Counted from the first letter of the stretch, positions 45,638 through 54,705 are shown. The stretch is DNA of 64,000 bases from Glaciecola sp. 33A (GCF_002836745.1 NZ_PJAR01000037.1:124001-188000); one strand, 5' to 3'. Made by a program: numbers and translations. The notes: a model not told the origin generated them from the sequence alone.

Positions 45638-48600
45638 TTATCCTTTCCGCTTAACTTGCTTGAGCAGTTCTTCCACCGATCTTTTCAATTGGGGATCAAT
45701 ACCACTTGCTTTATAAGCAGGCGGATTGAATACTTCAATGTCGGGTTTAGCCGGCACCAACTCCATGTTTTCACCCGACTCTTTTTCCCACCAACCTCTA
45801 AACGGCATGCGCACTGTTGAGCCGTCCACCAGACGATAAGAGCCGGTACTAATAACCGCACCAAACGTTGGGCGACCAACCAATTTGCCTAAGTTGAGTG
45901 CCTTGTAAGCATGGGAAAATATTTCTGCGTTGGAGTAACTGTTTTCGTTACTGATGGCAATAGAGGGTTTTGTCCATGCCGATAAGGGCAAACGTTCAGC
46001 AAAAGGGTAGCTGTTTTTGAACTTACTATGCTCTTTGTCGAGATCATCTGCCGCACCACGCGGAATAGTATAGGAATGTTGTTTGACGCTAAGCACCGCA
46101 ATTAAATAGTCCGTTGTCCAGCCACCGCCGTTGTATCGAACGTCAATAACAATGCCTTCTTTACCATGACCCGCTGCCATTAACTCACGCTCGAAGCGTT
46201 CAAAACTGCTCCAATTCATACCGCGAATATGCAAATACCCCAAGCGACCCTTAGCGTATTTATCCGTTAGACTACGTCGTGTTTCAACCCAATCATCGTA
46301 GAGTTCTGCACTGAGGCTTGAGGTGGGCCATATGACCACCTCACTTGACGTTGACAACCCGCCATCCTGTCTGCCTGCTGCAGAAGCTTGTACGCTTAAC
46401 AACACTGGACTGTCGGCTTGATCAATCAAAAGAGAATAAAAATTATGCTCCCCAATCGCTTGCTGATTTACCTGCGTGATGACGTCTCCCACATTGAGTG
46501 TGCTTTCTTCTCTGCTTGCAGGGCTGCCTTGTAGGACCGAGGTTATTTCAAAACCATTTTTCGTGTGAATTCCTTCAACGCCAAGCAAACCGGTGCGCTG
46601 AGATTGTGTTTGCTTCTGATCCTCTCCTCTCGACAGTCCCATGTGACTGGCATTAAGCTGACCCAGCATCAAATTAAATATGTATTGAAAATCTTCTTTG
46701 GTTGAGGCCTTAAGTGCTATCGGTCTGTATTTTTGACGTAAGGCAGTCCAATCATTACCGTGAAATTGGGGATCGTAAAAGCCAGCATCAAGGGCCCGCC
46801 AAGCGTCATCAAATATCTGTTCACGTTCACCAATATGATCGATAATAGTCAGTGCCGACACGCTTAAATTTTCCGATTTGTCATCCTTAGTAGAAATTCT
46901 TACCATCTTGCCGCCTTTAGTAAGCGCAAAAATAGACTTACCTTTATCAGCCAATAATAGATTGCTTGGCTCAACGTCACCCTTAAGCACCGTTTTTTTG
47001 TCCTCGCCGTTCCACTTTATTTTGTAGAGATTGCGCTCAATTTCAAAATTCTGCCTACCCGAACCACCAATGCTGTAATAAACATGATCGCCTTCTTGAT
47101 TAAACACCAGACCAACTTCGTTGCCAGTATATCGAGTAACCTGTTGGAGTCGTTTATACATGCCATCAAAGTCGATTTTCATAATCGCTACTTCGGCTTC
47201 AGCCTCTTTTTCATTGTCGTTGTCGTCAGACTCTACTTTGCCATCCGACTCTTCTTTGTCGTTGTCCTTTTTACCCTTCTTTTTTAGAGGGTCTTTCTTG
47301 TTATCGCGTTTTTCGCTGCGTCGCCATTCTTCTTTTGAACGCTGCCAATCCTTTTTAGTTAACCATGCAAACCAAATATCGTAATCACCGTTATTGCGCA
47401 TTGAGCTAAAGCCTAACTTACTGCCATCAGGACTCCATACTGGGCTAATATCGCCGCGCGGATGCATGCTGACATTCACCGGCGCTTGACTATTGTCAGC
47501 GGCGTGGATGTATATTTCTTGATTGAAGTTAAGATCGGATAACGAGTAAGCTAACCAACGATCGTCAGGTGACCAAGAAACGCCGGAGGGCGAATCCCAG
47601 CCATCTAACAGCACCTTGCTATTACTCAGTTGGCCATGCTTGTCGATGTCAGCGCTAATTAATTTTCCGCGTCCTTGTTGGTATGTAATGCGTTTGCCGT
47701 TGTGTGAAATTTTAGGGCCAAGTTCATCTTCTGTCGACAGGCTAATTTGACTGATGTTGTGTTTTAAGCTTTCAAATAGGCTCGGTTGCTCAGGATCATC
47801 TGAACTAAGCAGATACAGATCTTTGTTGCCAGCGCGATCTGATACAAATATCAATGCGTTGTCGTTTAACCAAATAACGTCTTCATCGCGCGCAGCGCCC
47901 TGACTTAGGCGAACACTTCGACTATCCTCTTTATCGTTGCGAGTCACATAAATATCACCGCGCACCACATAGGCGGATAATTTTGCGTTAGGAGACACCG
48001 CGTATTGATCAATGTCGTTACTGACTTTTTTAGCAACTACTGGATCAAATCGAACATCGCTTTTCACATCAATATTAATGGTAGTGGCGTTGCCTGTTTG
48101 TACATTTAAGCTAACAACCTTATCGCCGGCTTGATAAACGATAACATCACCCTTTACAGTGCTGCTAAATGTGTTTATACCAAATTCAGTTTCGGATGTT
48201 ATTTGCTGTATACGCCCTTTTAGGGTGCTGCTGTGCACATTGTATTTGCCGCTGCGAGGTGACACGAAATAAATCGTTTCATTATCAATCCATTTCGGCA
48301 TAAAATCAGCGCCAGCATGGTCAGTGAGCTGCTCATATGAATTGGCTTTTATGTCGTAAATCCAAATATTGCGATTGGCAGGTCCACGATAATCTTCTCT
48401 TGAAGTACGCGCAGTTCCGCGCACGAAAGCCACTTTATTACCGTCTGGCGATATGCTCGCGTCAAACCCCAATGCATCCATAAAGCGCGATTCAGTGCCC
48501 TTACCTTCTGCGCTCACAGTAAGCACTTCAGGTTCTCTCTCAACTTGGGCATACAAGCGTCGGCTATTAAATAACACCTCATTATTAGCTGTAAACCCAA

Positions 48601-48925
48601 TCACACTATCGTTCGCCGAATGATAAGTTAAGCGCAGAGCAGAACCACCAGAAGCAGGAATAACAAACACATCGTCGTTGCCAAATCGGTCGCTGCTAAA
48701 CGCAATCAGTTCACTGTTATCGTTCCAAACAGGATTTTTTTCATAACCTTCATGGATAGTTATTCTGTCAGCACGTCCACCAGACGTAGCAACGGTCCAA
48801 ATATCTCCTTGATACGAGAAGGCAATTTTGTCGCCATCCGGACTAATATTAGGTTGTAAAATGAGGGATTGCGCGAGGACAGATTGAGCAATCATTCCCA
48901 GTAGTAAGATCGTTAGCAGCTTCAT
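45638..48925 (-). CDS. Tricorn-like S41 peptidase with PD40 beta-propeller
   Basis: This is a 1095-residue secreted or periplasmic protease with a signal peptide (LLTILLLGMIAQSVLAQS). The first two thirds consist of WD40/PD40-like blades (ISPDGDKIAFSYQGDIWTV, NPVWNDNSELIAFSSDRFGN, SWSPDDRWLAYSLSD, PVWSPDGSKLGFSSMRNNGD). An acidic/lysine-rich linker (about residues 535-575) follows, then a PDZ domain (about 765-830) and an S41 catalytic domain with the nucleophile region SNENSYSNAE. Such enzymes degrade peptides. The gene stands alone between convergent genes and has no evident link to the paa cluster. Confidence 0.9.
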   Translation of the reverse strand: MKLLTILLLGMIAQSVLAQSLILQPNISPDGDKIAFSYQGDIWTVATSGGRADRITIHEGYEKNPVWNDNSELIAFSSDRFGNDDVFVIPASGGSALRLTYHSANDSVIGFTANNEVLFNSRRLYAQVEREPEVLTVSAEGKGTESRFMDALGFDASISPDGNKVAFVRGTARTSREDYRGPANRNIWIYDIKANSYEQLTDHAGADFMPKWIDNETIYFVSPRSGKYNVHSSTLKGRIQQITSETEFGINTFSSTVKGDVIVYQAGDKVVSLNVQTGNATTINIDVKSDVRFDPVVAKKVSNDIDQYAVSPNAKLSAYVVRGDIYVTRNDKEDSRSVRLSQGAARDEDVIWLNDNALIFVSDRAGNKDLYLLSSDDPEQPSLFESLKHNISQISLSTEDELGPKISHNGKRITYQQGRGKLISADIDKHGQLSNSKVLLDGWDSPSGVSWSPDDRWLAYSLSDLNFNQEIYIHAADNSQAPVNVSMHPRGDISPVWSPDGSKLGFSSMRNNGDYDIWFAWLTKKDWQRSKEEWRRSEKRDNKKDPLKKKGKKDNDKEESDGKVESDDNDNEKEAEAEVAIMKIDFDGMYKRLQQVTRYTGNEVGLVFNQEGDHVYYSIGGSGRQNFEIERNLYKIKWNGEDKKTVLKGDVEPSNLLLADKGKSIFALTKGGKMVRISTKDDKSENLSVSALTIIDHIGEREQIFDDAWRALDAGFYDPQFHGNDWTALRQKYRPIALKASTKEDFQYIFNLMLGQLNASHMGLSRGEDQKQTQSQRTGLLGVEGIHTKNGFEITSVLQGSPASREESTLNVGDVITQVNQQAIGEHNFYSLLIDQADSPVLLSVQASAAGRQDGGLSTSSEVVIWPTSSLSAELYDDWVETRRSLTDKYAKGRLGYLHIRGMNWSSFERFERELMAAGHGKEGIVIDVRYNGGGWTTDYLIAVLSVKQHSYTIPRGAADDLDKEHSKFKNSYPFAERLPLSAWTKPSIAISNENSYSNAEIFSHAYKALNLGKLVGRPTFGAVISTGSYRLVDGSTVRMPFRGWWEKESGENMELVPAKPDIEVFNPPAYKASGIDPQLKRSVEELLKQVKRKG

Positions 48926-49150
48926 CTCAACATCCTTTTGATTTACGTGTTTTTAAATAGCGATTATTCGAATAGGCATTATTTGAACGCCTGCAATGCG
49001 CAACATTAACGTGAGCCGTTAATACAAATTTTTAGGCTGAAGAAGAATAAACCAAGTCACTAATGTATTCAATAAACATCTAGGTTGCTTGGTCTATGGA
49101 CAAAAGACCCTTATTTTGCGGGTGAGTTCGCTAGCACTAACAGTGGTTGA

Positions 49151-49414
49151 AGTGCCGAAAACTATAGAATTGAACTCCCCCTACCTTTAACTGCGTTCAT
49201 AGAGAAATTTGAGGAACTTTTCGGTAATGCGACTAGAAAATCACAATTAGGTGAAACTCTATTCCAATCAGACCTCGATCAAAAAATACTGGCGCGACCT
49301 TTGGATAACAGTCTTAACAATAGATTGCCAAAAAAGGCTTATGACTTTACTTTAGAAAACTCGTTTAAAAATCAACATGAATTATCTTCGTTTGGCCGAA
49401 CATGTTTGTCTTAG
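49151..49414 (+). pseudogene. open stretch without a start codon, probable gene remnant
   Basis: An 87-codon open frame begins after a TGA and ends at TAG 49412. It reads like protein (FIEKFEELFGNATRKSQLGE, LFQSDLDQKILARPLDNSLN) and has sensible amino-acid composition, but no ATG, GTG or TTG opens it. It may be the 3' part of a decayed gene. Outside it, the 870-bp gap 48926-49792 contains a diverged duplicated segment from 49588 and no other gene. Confidence 0.4.
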
Positions 49415-49587
49415 CTAAAAGGACGAACACAAAAGAATCATACTTCTGGTTAAATTTTGAGGTCTTGCGGCGATAATCCTCATCGAAGTCAGAATTAAAA
49501 GTAACAAACTAAGTTTAGATGAAATGGCAAAATCACTTAATTCGATGACAATAAAGTATCACACTTTTGGCAACTGACAGGCCGTTT

Positions 49588-49792
49588 TGGGCAGATAACG
49601 GACGTAGCATTTTTCTTGTATTTGGCATTATTGGGATTAAAAGGTGGCTCATGTCGCGATGGTATATGAAGGAATTTGCGATTATTTTGAAGTTGATAAT
49701 GAAACTATCTTTTCTCGATAGCTGACATTCAATAACACCTTACATAAGCGGTTTGGCAGTGCTCTTCTGACAAATCCGTCTTAATGTTTTTG
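49588..49792 (+). repeat. diverged direct repeat, copy 1 (partner at 54275)
   Basis: This segment matches 54275-54484 over about 200 bp with substitutions and small gaps. Shared stretches include TTTTCTCGATAGCTGAC and AAGCGGTTTGGCA. In both copies the end of a short plus-strand reading frame is followed by an attC-like site. Here the site is interrupted at 49793 by the group II intron, whereas in copy 2 it is intact. Confidence 0.75.
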
Positions 49793-50521
49793 GTACGCCC
49801 AGCATGGGCGTGAACTAATGAGGTGAAAGTCCTCTTAGGAAAGTCACCGTTTATTTAACTTGATTGTTATTAAACGATAACTACTAGCGAATGGCAAGGG
49901 CAACACCGCGAAGGATTGTCTGAAGGAAGCCGGACGCAAAACTGCGAGCTGATGAACAAGAACATCATATGAGGCGTAGGCTGGAGGCGAGATAGCCAAA
50001 GATATCGAAGCCATGTGATTTAACGGCCACCGTAAATGATGCAGCAGTGCAGGGAAAGTTCACGTCCTTATTTTGGGTTGGACCGGCTTCCGGAGATCTG
50101 CTTAACAAGCAATCGGTAAATAACCAGTCAGGCTCTGGTATACAAGTGCCTTGGTCTTTGAGTCTCATCAACTCAAAGGAGCGAATTTGATGAAAACCGA
50201 TAGCGCTTTTAGGGGCAACCTTGAAAGTGATTGAGCAGAAGTCAGCAGACGGCATAGTAGCCAAACACCCATCGTAATGGTTGGGACACGGTGAAGGCCT
50301 GAACCTGAAAATCAATTAGGAGCCTGTGCAGCTCACTTGTTTTGTATCCGACCGGACTTAGAAACAGTGGCGCAAAATCAGAAGCCATAATTGGAGCATG
50401 AAGGAGCTAATCGGCCATCATGCTTTAACCGTTTTCAGGAAACGCCCTGTGCGGAGCCGCATGCAGGGTGTTGTGGGGGCTGGAGGTTAGAAACCTCTGG
50501 TTACCCGATTTATGTGACGGT
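49731..50521 (-). other. attC-like site interrupted by the intron
   Basis: The left part (49731-49792) and right part (50511-50521) together resemble the uninterrupted attC-like site at 54414-54484, with the AATAACACC core, AAGCGGTTTGGCA and TTAATGTT at comparable places. Cassette gene 50860-50522 ends just at its right edge. Orientation is given for the minus-strand cassette series. Confidence 0.6.
49793..50510 (+). mobile_element. group II intron without an encoded reverse transcriptase
   Basis: The 5' end GTACGCCCAGCATGGGCGTG is close to the bacterial group II start GUGCGCCC, and AATGAGGTGAAAGTCCTC and CTGAAGGAAGCCGGACGC are typical domain I elements. The 3' end shows the domain V/VI region (CGGAGCCGCATGCAGGG, a GAGGTTAGAAACCTC hairpin) and ends TACCCGATT. 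The whole is about 718 bp, and no intron-encoded protein is present in domain IV or elsewhere in the window. It is therefore an ORF-less intron that would need a maturase in trans. The interrupted attC-like site and the opposite orientation to the adjacent cassette gene fit the IIC-attC group. Exact ends are estimated from motifs. Confidence 0.85.
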
Positions 50522-50860
50522 CTACTTGTCCCTTGCATTTTTCATCCTGATACCGAGCGCAATAGCCTTCTCAATTGACTCTTGAGATGGCGGAGCTATA
50601 GGGTAATCGGGCAACTTAAATTTTTGCTGCATATTCGCATATGTTTCAATACCTAAATAGTCCGGATGTAAATCGGGGTGCCTGTTTCCTATCTCATCTC
50701 GGAAGTTATAAAATCCAGTTAGAAAGTCTTTTACAAACGGAGAGAATTCCTTCCTTTCTTTTAAATCTTCAATTTTTGATAGTTCCACAAAGAGCTTGTC
50801 CAATCCAACGGACATAAACGCAGAAGCTTCTAGGATTTTCTCTGCGGTTTTTACTTCCAT
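50522..50860 (-). CDS. hypothetical protein, probable integron cassette gene
   Basis: This is a 112-residue soluble protein, helical and charged in its first half (EASAFMSVGLDKLFVELSKI, EDLKERKEFSPFVKDFL), with a Pro/Tyr-rich segment near residues 80-95. I do not recognise a family. It ends 11 bp from the group II intron, that is, at its attC-like site. Upstream, a short ORF of about 23 codons with AGGAG before its ATG overlaps the start region and could be a leader peptide; this is speculative. Orientation agrees with the other cassettes. Confidence 0.65.
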   Translation of the reverse strand: MEVKTAEKILEASAFMSVGLDKLFVELSKIEDLKERKEFSPFVKDFLTGFYNFRDEIGNRHPDLHPDYLGIETYANMQQKFKLPDYPIAPPSQESIEKAIALGIRMKNARDK

Positions 50861-51030
50861 AAATTACACTCTTTAGTTACATAACGAGGCTGTAGAATTT
50901 CTATTTCGGTTAAAACTCCCATTTTTTTGATCTCCTATATGTCTCTGTAAAAGACGAACTAGACTAAAGCAATGCATTTGCTACCCCTTATTTCAACATG
51001 AAATATGAGAAACTGAGTAATTCTACAACC

Positions 51031-51108
51031 TCAACGCCTAAATAACAGGCTAAGTAATGGTTGGCTAAAATGTGAAACGAAGTGGAACGCAGCCAACTGT
51101 TACGTGTC
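51031..51108 (-). other. attC-like recombination site
   Basis: Read on the minus strand, the site opens with CACGTAACAGTTGGCTGCG, has TTTTAGCCAACCATTACT as the complementary inner arm and closes with TTAGGCGTTG. The paired TAACA / GGCGTT ends and inner inverted repeats (GTTGGCT/AGCCAAC) are the attC pattern. It follows the stop of the cassette gene at 51434-51135. A second inverted pair (TGTAGAATT/AATTCTACA) extends from here to about 50885 and may mark an empty cassette. Confidence 0.7.
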
Positions 51109-51134
51109 CTTGTTTATTTTCTTATAGTTGAACT

Positions 51135-51434
51135 TTATTCTTGATCAGTTTTTTTAAATTTAGTTTTGAATATTAACTTTGCTAAAGAGTATCCAGACTT
51201 ACAAGTTGCAAAAAACCAAATCAGTATTACGATTCCAACCCATCCAAGATCTCCGTGAATACCTTGAACATTTGTTGCCCCTAACAACACCCCGAACGCA
51301 ACCAATGGAAGTAATACAAGTCCTATAACTCCAGAAAAAAACGCACCCTTTTCTTCAGAACTTTTATAATTTCTAAAAGAATAAATAGAGTAGACATTTA
51401 TTAAAACAGTCAAAACAATTATTGGCCGAATCAT
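51135..51434 (-). CDS. small membrane protein, probable integron cassette gene
   Basis: This is a 99-residue protein with an N-terminal hydrophobic segment and two further membrane helices (about 33-53 and 63-80: AFFSGVIGLVLLPLVAFGVL, GWVGIVILIWFFATCKSGY), ending in a lysine-rich tail. No family is recognised. AAAAAAGGAG precedes the ATG. Its stop is followed by an attC-like site, as expected of a cassette. Confidence 0.65.
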   Translation of the reverse strand: MIRPIIVLTVLINVYSIYSFRNYKSSEEKGAFFSGVIGLVLLPLVAFGVLLGATNVQGIHGDLGWVGIVILIWFFATCKSGYSLAKLIFKTKFKKTDQE

Positions 51435-51483
51435 TTAAAAACTCCTTTTTTAAATTTGATGAATAATGTGATTGTTCTGCTAA

Positions 51484-51725
51484 CAACTTATTATGAAGAC
51501 TTCATAGTAACAACGGGCTGTCGTCATTTTGTAAACTCTCCATACTTATTTATTATCAATAGCTTACCCTCTTTTTGATAATAATTTCCACCACTTTTTC
51601 TGCGGTTACTATGAATTCATTGTAACCGCGCACACTGTTTCTTCATAAATTGACATAAAACAATAGCCTAAAGCAAGTAAGTTAACAAATCACTGTTGTT
51701 ACAATGAATTCATAGTAACAACAGG
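51484..51725. repeat. three long palindromes around ATGAATTCAT
   Basis: Near-perfect palindromes occur at about 51602-51629 (GCGGTTAC...GTAACCGC arms) and 51691-51722 (TGTTGTTAC...GTAACAACA arms), both centred on ATGAATTCAT and inverted relative to each other. A degenerate third lies at 51487-51517 around ATGAAGACTTCAT. The flanking arms differ between copies but keep pairing, which shows the structure itself is preserved. They lie within and just past the end of the small gene at 51710. Confidence 0.7.
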
Positions 51726-51937
51726 AATTGAATTAACCTTAACCCCTGTCTTATATAGCCTGTAGCTTTATCTCCATCTTTGTAGAATATGTGTTGCTGA
51801 GCATTTTCAGTAACCACACCATACAAAAAAGGAGTCAATGATGGCTGATTCACCATTTTTAGAAAGTATTCGACATGTCCAAAGTTATCAATTAAGGACA
51901 CTTCTCTAGTGTTAGTAACTAATAACCATTTTTGCAT
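51710..51937 (-). CDS. small hypothetical protein, possibly truncated
   Basis: This is a 75-residue ORF (MQKWLLVTNTREVSLIDNFG, VEYFLKMVNQPSLTPFLYGV). It has no signal or membrane segment apart from the last Leu-rich residues. The final codons (FLLLL, stop) are supplied by a palindromic repeat, suggesting that the original 3' end was replaced. No family is recognised. No attC-like site clearly follows it, so membership in the cassette array is uncertain. Confidence 0.4.
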   Translation of the reverse strand: MQKWLLVTNTREVSLIDNFGHVEYFLKMVNQPSLTPFLYGVVTENAQQHIFYKDGDKATGYIRQGLRLIQFLLLL

Positions 51938-52020
51938 CGCCTTTAAAAACCGACGCCGCGTTTGGTGAACTTTTTATGAAATAATCGAGTTAGGGTGGTA
52001 CGTGCAGGGAGAAATAAAAG

Positions 52021-52040
52021 GCGCTCGCTAGAACGAGCGC
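52021..52040 (-). terminator. intrinsic terminator on the minus strand
   Basis: GCGCTCG-CTAGAA-CGAGCGC forms a 7-bp GC-rich stem, and on the minus strand it is followed by CCTTTTATTTCT. This is a good intrinsic terminator for a transcript arriving from the right, where only a gene remnant (52070-52158) is now left. Confidence 0.7.
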
Positions 52041-52069
52041 AAGTAGTAATAAGCGTTTACGCTCTGCTC

Positions 52070-52158
52070 TTATTTGTCATCATCTTTTTTCAAACGTTCT
52101 GTCATGCCCAAATCGAATTCAGGCATCGCAGTGCTACGCGTAGCGTCAACGCTTTGGA
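52070..52158 (-). pseudogene. 3' remnant of a gene cut off at a repeat
   Basis: About 29 codons ending in a normal stop read VQSVDATRSTAMPEFD then LGMTERLKKDDDK. The charged tail and the terminator just beyond suggest the true end of a lost gene. The open frame stops resembling protein at the point where repeat copy A begins (52156). The family could not be recognised from so short a piece. Confidence 0.45.
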
Positions 52159-52390
52159 CAAATTAACACTATAGACTAGCCTCTGTGACAGCTGCATTTG
52201 CGAATAGTTTTGTGGTTACTCATTTGTTGTATTGAAGAAATTTGCGAAATATTTGTCGTTGGTGTGAGTAAGTAAACTGGCCTTTGGTGCTGAAATCTTG
52301 ATAGTGAGATTCAAAAGGCTATGCCTCAACATATAGCATGTTCAAGCATCATTGTGTTTTTCGTGTGTCATGCGCCAAAGTTGAAATGAG
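52156..52390 (+). repeat. ~240-bp diverged repeat, copy A
   Basis: It begins GGACAAATTAACACTATAG, has TGTGACAGCTGC soon after, and ends TGCGCCAAAGTTGAA. The same order of conserved blocks is found in copies B (52395) and C (63760). Copies A and B are adjacent and in the same direction. No ORF is shared between copies. Confidence 0.7.
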
Positions 52391-52394
52391 TGTA

Positions 52395-52639
52395 GGACGA
52401 ATTAACGCTATGTACTACCCTTCGTCACAGCCCACTTTTAGAATGGCTAGATGTTTTTTGCGAGAATGTTCTGGTAGTTTTTACTGATGTGACAGGTTGC
52501 AATTTTTGGTCTTGTTAGACCTTTGGTACAGCAATATTGGAAATTGAGTGCAGGCTCTCCTACCATGAGATTGTATATTTCTTAGTATCTTGTGTTTTGC
52601 TTGTTGTCTATACCCCAAAATTGAAGTCGCGTTGAATAG
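52395..52639 (+). repeat. ~240-bp diverged repeat, copy B
   Basis: It begins GGACGAATTAACGCTATGTA and ends CCCCAAAATTGAAGTCGCG. It is closest to copy C at the window end, sharing CTCCTACCATGA, CTTGTTGTCTAT and TTGAAGTCGCGTTG. The stretch beyond it, to 53017, contains a short CCGACACCGACACC repeat and no convincing gene. Confidence 0.75.
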
Positions 52640-53017
52640 TGAACTCGTTTGCTTGCTGTTCGCCAGGTGGTGCACGCAAAGGTGGTATCTAGATAAACTT
52701 AAGGCCTTCTATGATGAAGGTGTTAATCCGACACCGACACCGACACCAGGAGCAGAGCTCCGAGATGTTAATAATTAAATTTTTGGCGATTCAGAAACTA
52801 GAACAAACTTGTTTAAAAATTTGAAATAAGAGAAATCTAAATGATCTAGTGTAAGTCCGTTCGACTTTATTTAGGTTCACGACAATGAATAGTTGTTATT
52901 TAGTGTGTAACATTACAAGAGTCTTACGCTAGTCTATGTTTCACTAGTCATTCATATTATAATTTTTCACGGTAATGGATAAAACATTGGCTTTAATAAA
53001 GGTCTACTTGAGGATAC

Positions 53018-54103
53018 GTGAAAAATATAGCAATAATTATTGATTCTTTTTCTGGTGGCGGCGCTGAACGGGTAATGTTGTCACTTGCTCAAGAGATGAT
53101 GAAACTCGGCAACAACGTTACGTTTTTTGCTCTCAAATCAGAGACCGCTCACATTATCCCTAAAGAAATAAAAGTCGAGTTCCCGCTTCAAAATGAGAAA
53201 GGTTCGGTTCGGGGGTGGTTCAATGGGCCTAGACTCGCGGCTAAACTTAAGGCATCAGTAGAAGCAATAGAAGCTAAAGGTCGATCATTTGATATTGTGT
53301 TAGTTAACTTGCATGAGAGCTATCGTCTAGCACATTTGTGTGACTTTACGAATTGTCATTACATAATTCATAACTCGTTTGAAAAAGAACTCCAGCGTGA
53401 AAAACTAATGGGGCCAAGTAAGTATTTTTATATGCGGCGTATCGTAAAGAGTATGAGCGGGAAAAAACTAATTGCAGTTTCAAAAGGGGTTACTAACGAA
53501 ATATTATCAAGCTCTTTTTGTAAACCCAAGTCGGTTATCACTATTTACAACCCTTTTGACATTGAAAGTATCGTTGCAATGGCTAACCAGCCGATTGAGT
53601 GCGACGTTCCAGAGAAATACATTGTTCATGTAGGCAGAGCTGCTAAAGCAAAGCGTCACGATATTCTATTCGAAGCATTAAAGTCGGTAGATCCAAAAGT
53701 TAAATTAGTTTGCTTGAGCGGAAGTACTAAAAAATTAAGAAAATTGAGTAAGCGCACTGGTATCGAAGATAGAGTCATTTTGCCAGGATTCACGACTAAT
53801 CCTTATCCGTGGATAAAGAAAGCAGAAGTACTGGTATTAAGTTCTGATTTTGAAGGCTTACCGACAGTACTTATTGAAGCAATAACTTGCGGAACGAAAG
53901 TAGTGTCAACAGCATGCCCCCATGGACCTGACGAAATACTACTTGGTGAATTAGCTCAGTTTCTGGTTCCAACACAAAGCCCTTTAAAGTTGGGTGCCGC
54001 TATCAATAAAGCACTGGTCAGTGATATCGACCTGTCTGGGGCCGACATATTAAGTAAAGTCAAAGCAGTTGATATAGCGAATTCTTATTTATCATTATGT
54101 TAA
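53018..54103 (+). CDS. glycosyltransferase family 4 (GT-B)
   Basis: This is a 361-residue cytoplasmic glycosyltransferase. The N-terminal glycine-rich loop (IIIDSFSGGGAERVMLSLAQ) binds the acceptor side, and the C-terminal half carries the nucleotide-sugar motif VLSSDFEGLPTVLIEAITCG (E-x7-E type). Such enzymes act in polysaccharide or lipopolysaccharide synthesis. The start is GTG with a weak ribosome site. It runs opposite to the cassette genes around it and has no sugar-pathway neighbours in the window, so it may have arrived with the repeats or belong to a lost polysaccharide locus. Confidence 0.88.
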   Translation: MKNIAIIIDSFSGGGAERVMLSLAQEMMKLGNNVTFFALKSETAHIIPKEIKVEFPLQNEKGSVRGWFNGPRLAAKLKASVEAIEAKGRSFDIVLVNLHESYRLAHLCDFTNCHYIIHNSFEKELQREKLMGPSKYFYMRRIVKSMSGKKLIAVSKGVTNEILSSSFCKPKSVITIYNPFDIESIVAMANQPIECDVPEKYIVHVGRAAKAKRHDILFEALKSVDPKVKLVCLSGSTKKLRKLSKRTGIEDRVILPGFTTNPYPWIKKAEVLVLSSDFEGLPTVLIEAITCGTKVVSTACPHGPDEILLGELAQFLVPTQSPLKLGAAINKALVSDIDLSGADILSKVKAVDIANSYLSLC

Positions 54104-54274
54104 GTCTAGTCATACAGCGACGATATCACGACAACTAAAGCATAGTGAGTTTCTTGTTCAAGAACTTCGAAAGAAATGCGGTGTCCTAATGATAAGAGTG
54201 CTGTAACTGATATTTCCCCATAAAAATGGACACTAATTAAGAACATTCCCTTCAGTTGTCTAAGACAAGTTCGG

Positions 54275-54484
54275 GCAGATTCCGGACGTTGCGGTTTTCT
54301 TTTATTTTACATCATTTGAGTTAAAAGGTGATGAACTTTACGATGGTATACGGAGTGACTTTACGATTATTTAGAAGTTGATAATTAAACTACCTTTTCT
54401 CGATAGCTGACGTTCAGTAACACTTTTGACAAGCGGTTTGGCAACGCTATTGTGATAAATCGATCTTTATCATGTTGTTATACG
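54275..54484 (+). repeat. diverged direct repeat, copy 2, with intact attC-like site
   Basis: This is the partner of 49588-49792. It contains a short decayed plus-strand frame end, then an attC-like site at 54414-54484 (CAGTAACAC core, AAGCGGTTTGGCAACG, GTTGTTATACG). The stop codon of the cassette gene 54705-54478 forms part of the site's TATAAC end, as is common. The uninterrupted site serves as the empty-site comparison for the intron insertion. The rest of the gap 54104-54274 shows no gene. Confidence 0.75.
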
Positions 54485-54705
54485 TTGCGACGTGAGTGAT
54501 CATTATCTGGCTCCACAATATCATTCTTAAGCACGAGTACGACAAGATAAATAAGTGCTAATGGGGGAACTAAACCTAAAAAGAAACCCAGAATTGACAC
54601 TAAAATAGGCGAAGTTGTTTTTCGTTTACCTAAATTAAATGAAACGACAGCAACAACTATCGCAAAAGATGGCAGAACTAATTGTCCTATTAATGTCGCG
54701 TTCAT
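54478..54705 (-). CDS. small two-helix membrane protein, probable integron cassette gene
   Basis: This is a 75-residue protein with two hydrophobic helices (about 5-24 and 33-59) joined by a basic loop (GKRKTTSP) and ending in an acidic/basic tail (DIVEPDNDHSRRNV). AAAAAGGAG lies at good distance from the ATG. No family is recognised. Its stop codon lies inside an attC-like site, typical of a cassette. Confidence 0.68.
   Translation of the reverse strand: MNATLIGQLVLPSFAIVVAVVSFNLGKRKTTSPILVSILGFFLGLVPPLALIYLVVLVLKNDIVEPDNDHSRRNV

Noticed and set aside
49965-50315. 116-codon minus-strand ORF
   Set aside because: It lies entirely inside the group II intron on the opposite strand and encodes Pro/Cys/Ser-rich sequence typical of translated structured RNA.
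52590-52778. 62-codon ORF ending in a PTPTPTPG tail
   Set aside because: Its first half translates repeat copy B and the tail comes from a short CCGACA repeat; no ribosome site or family support.
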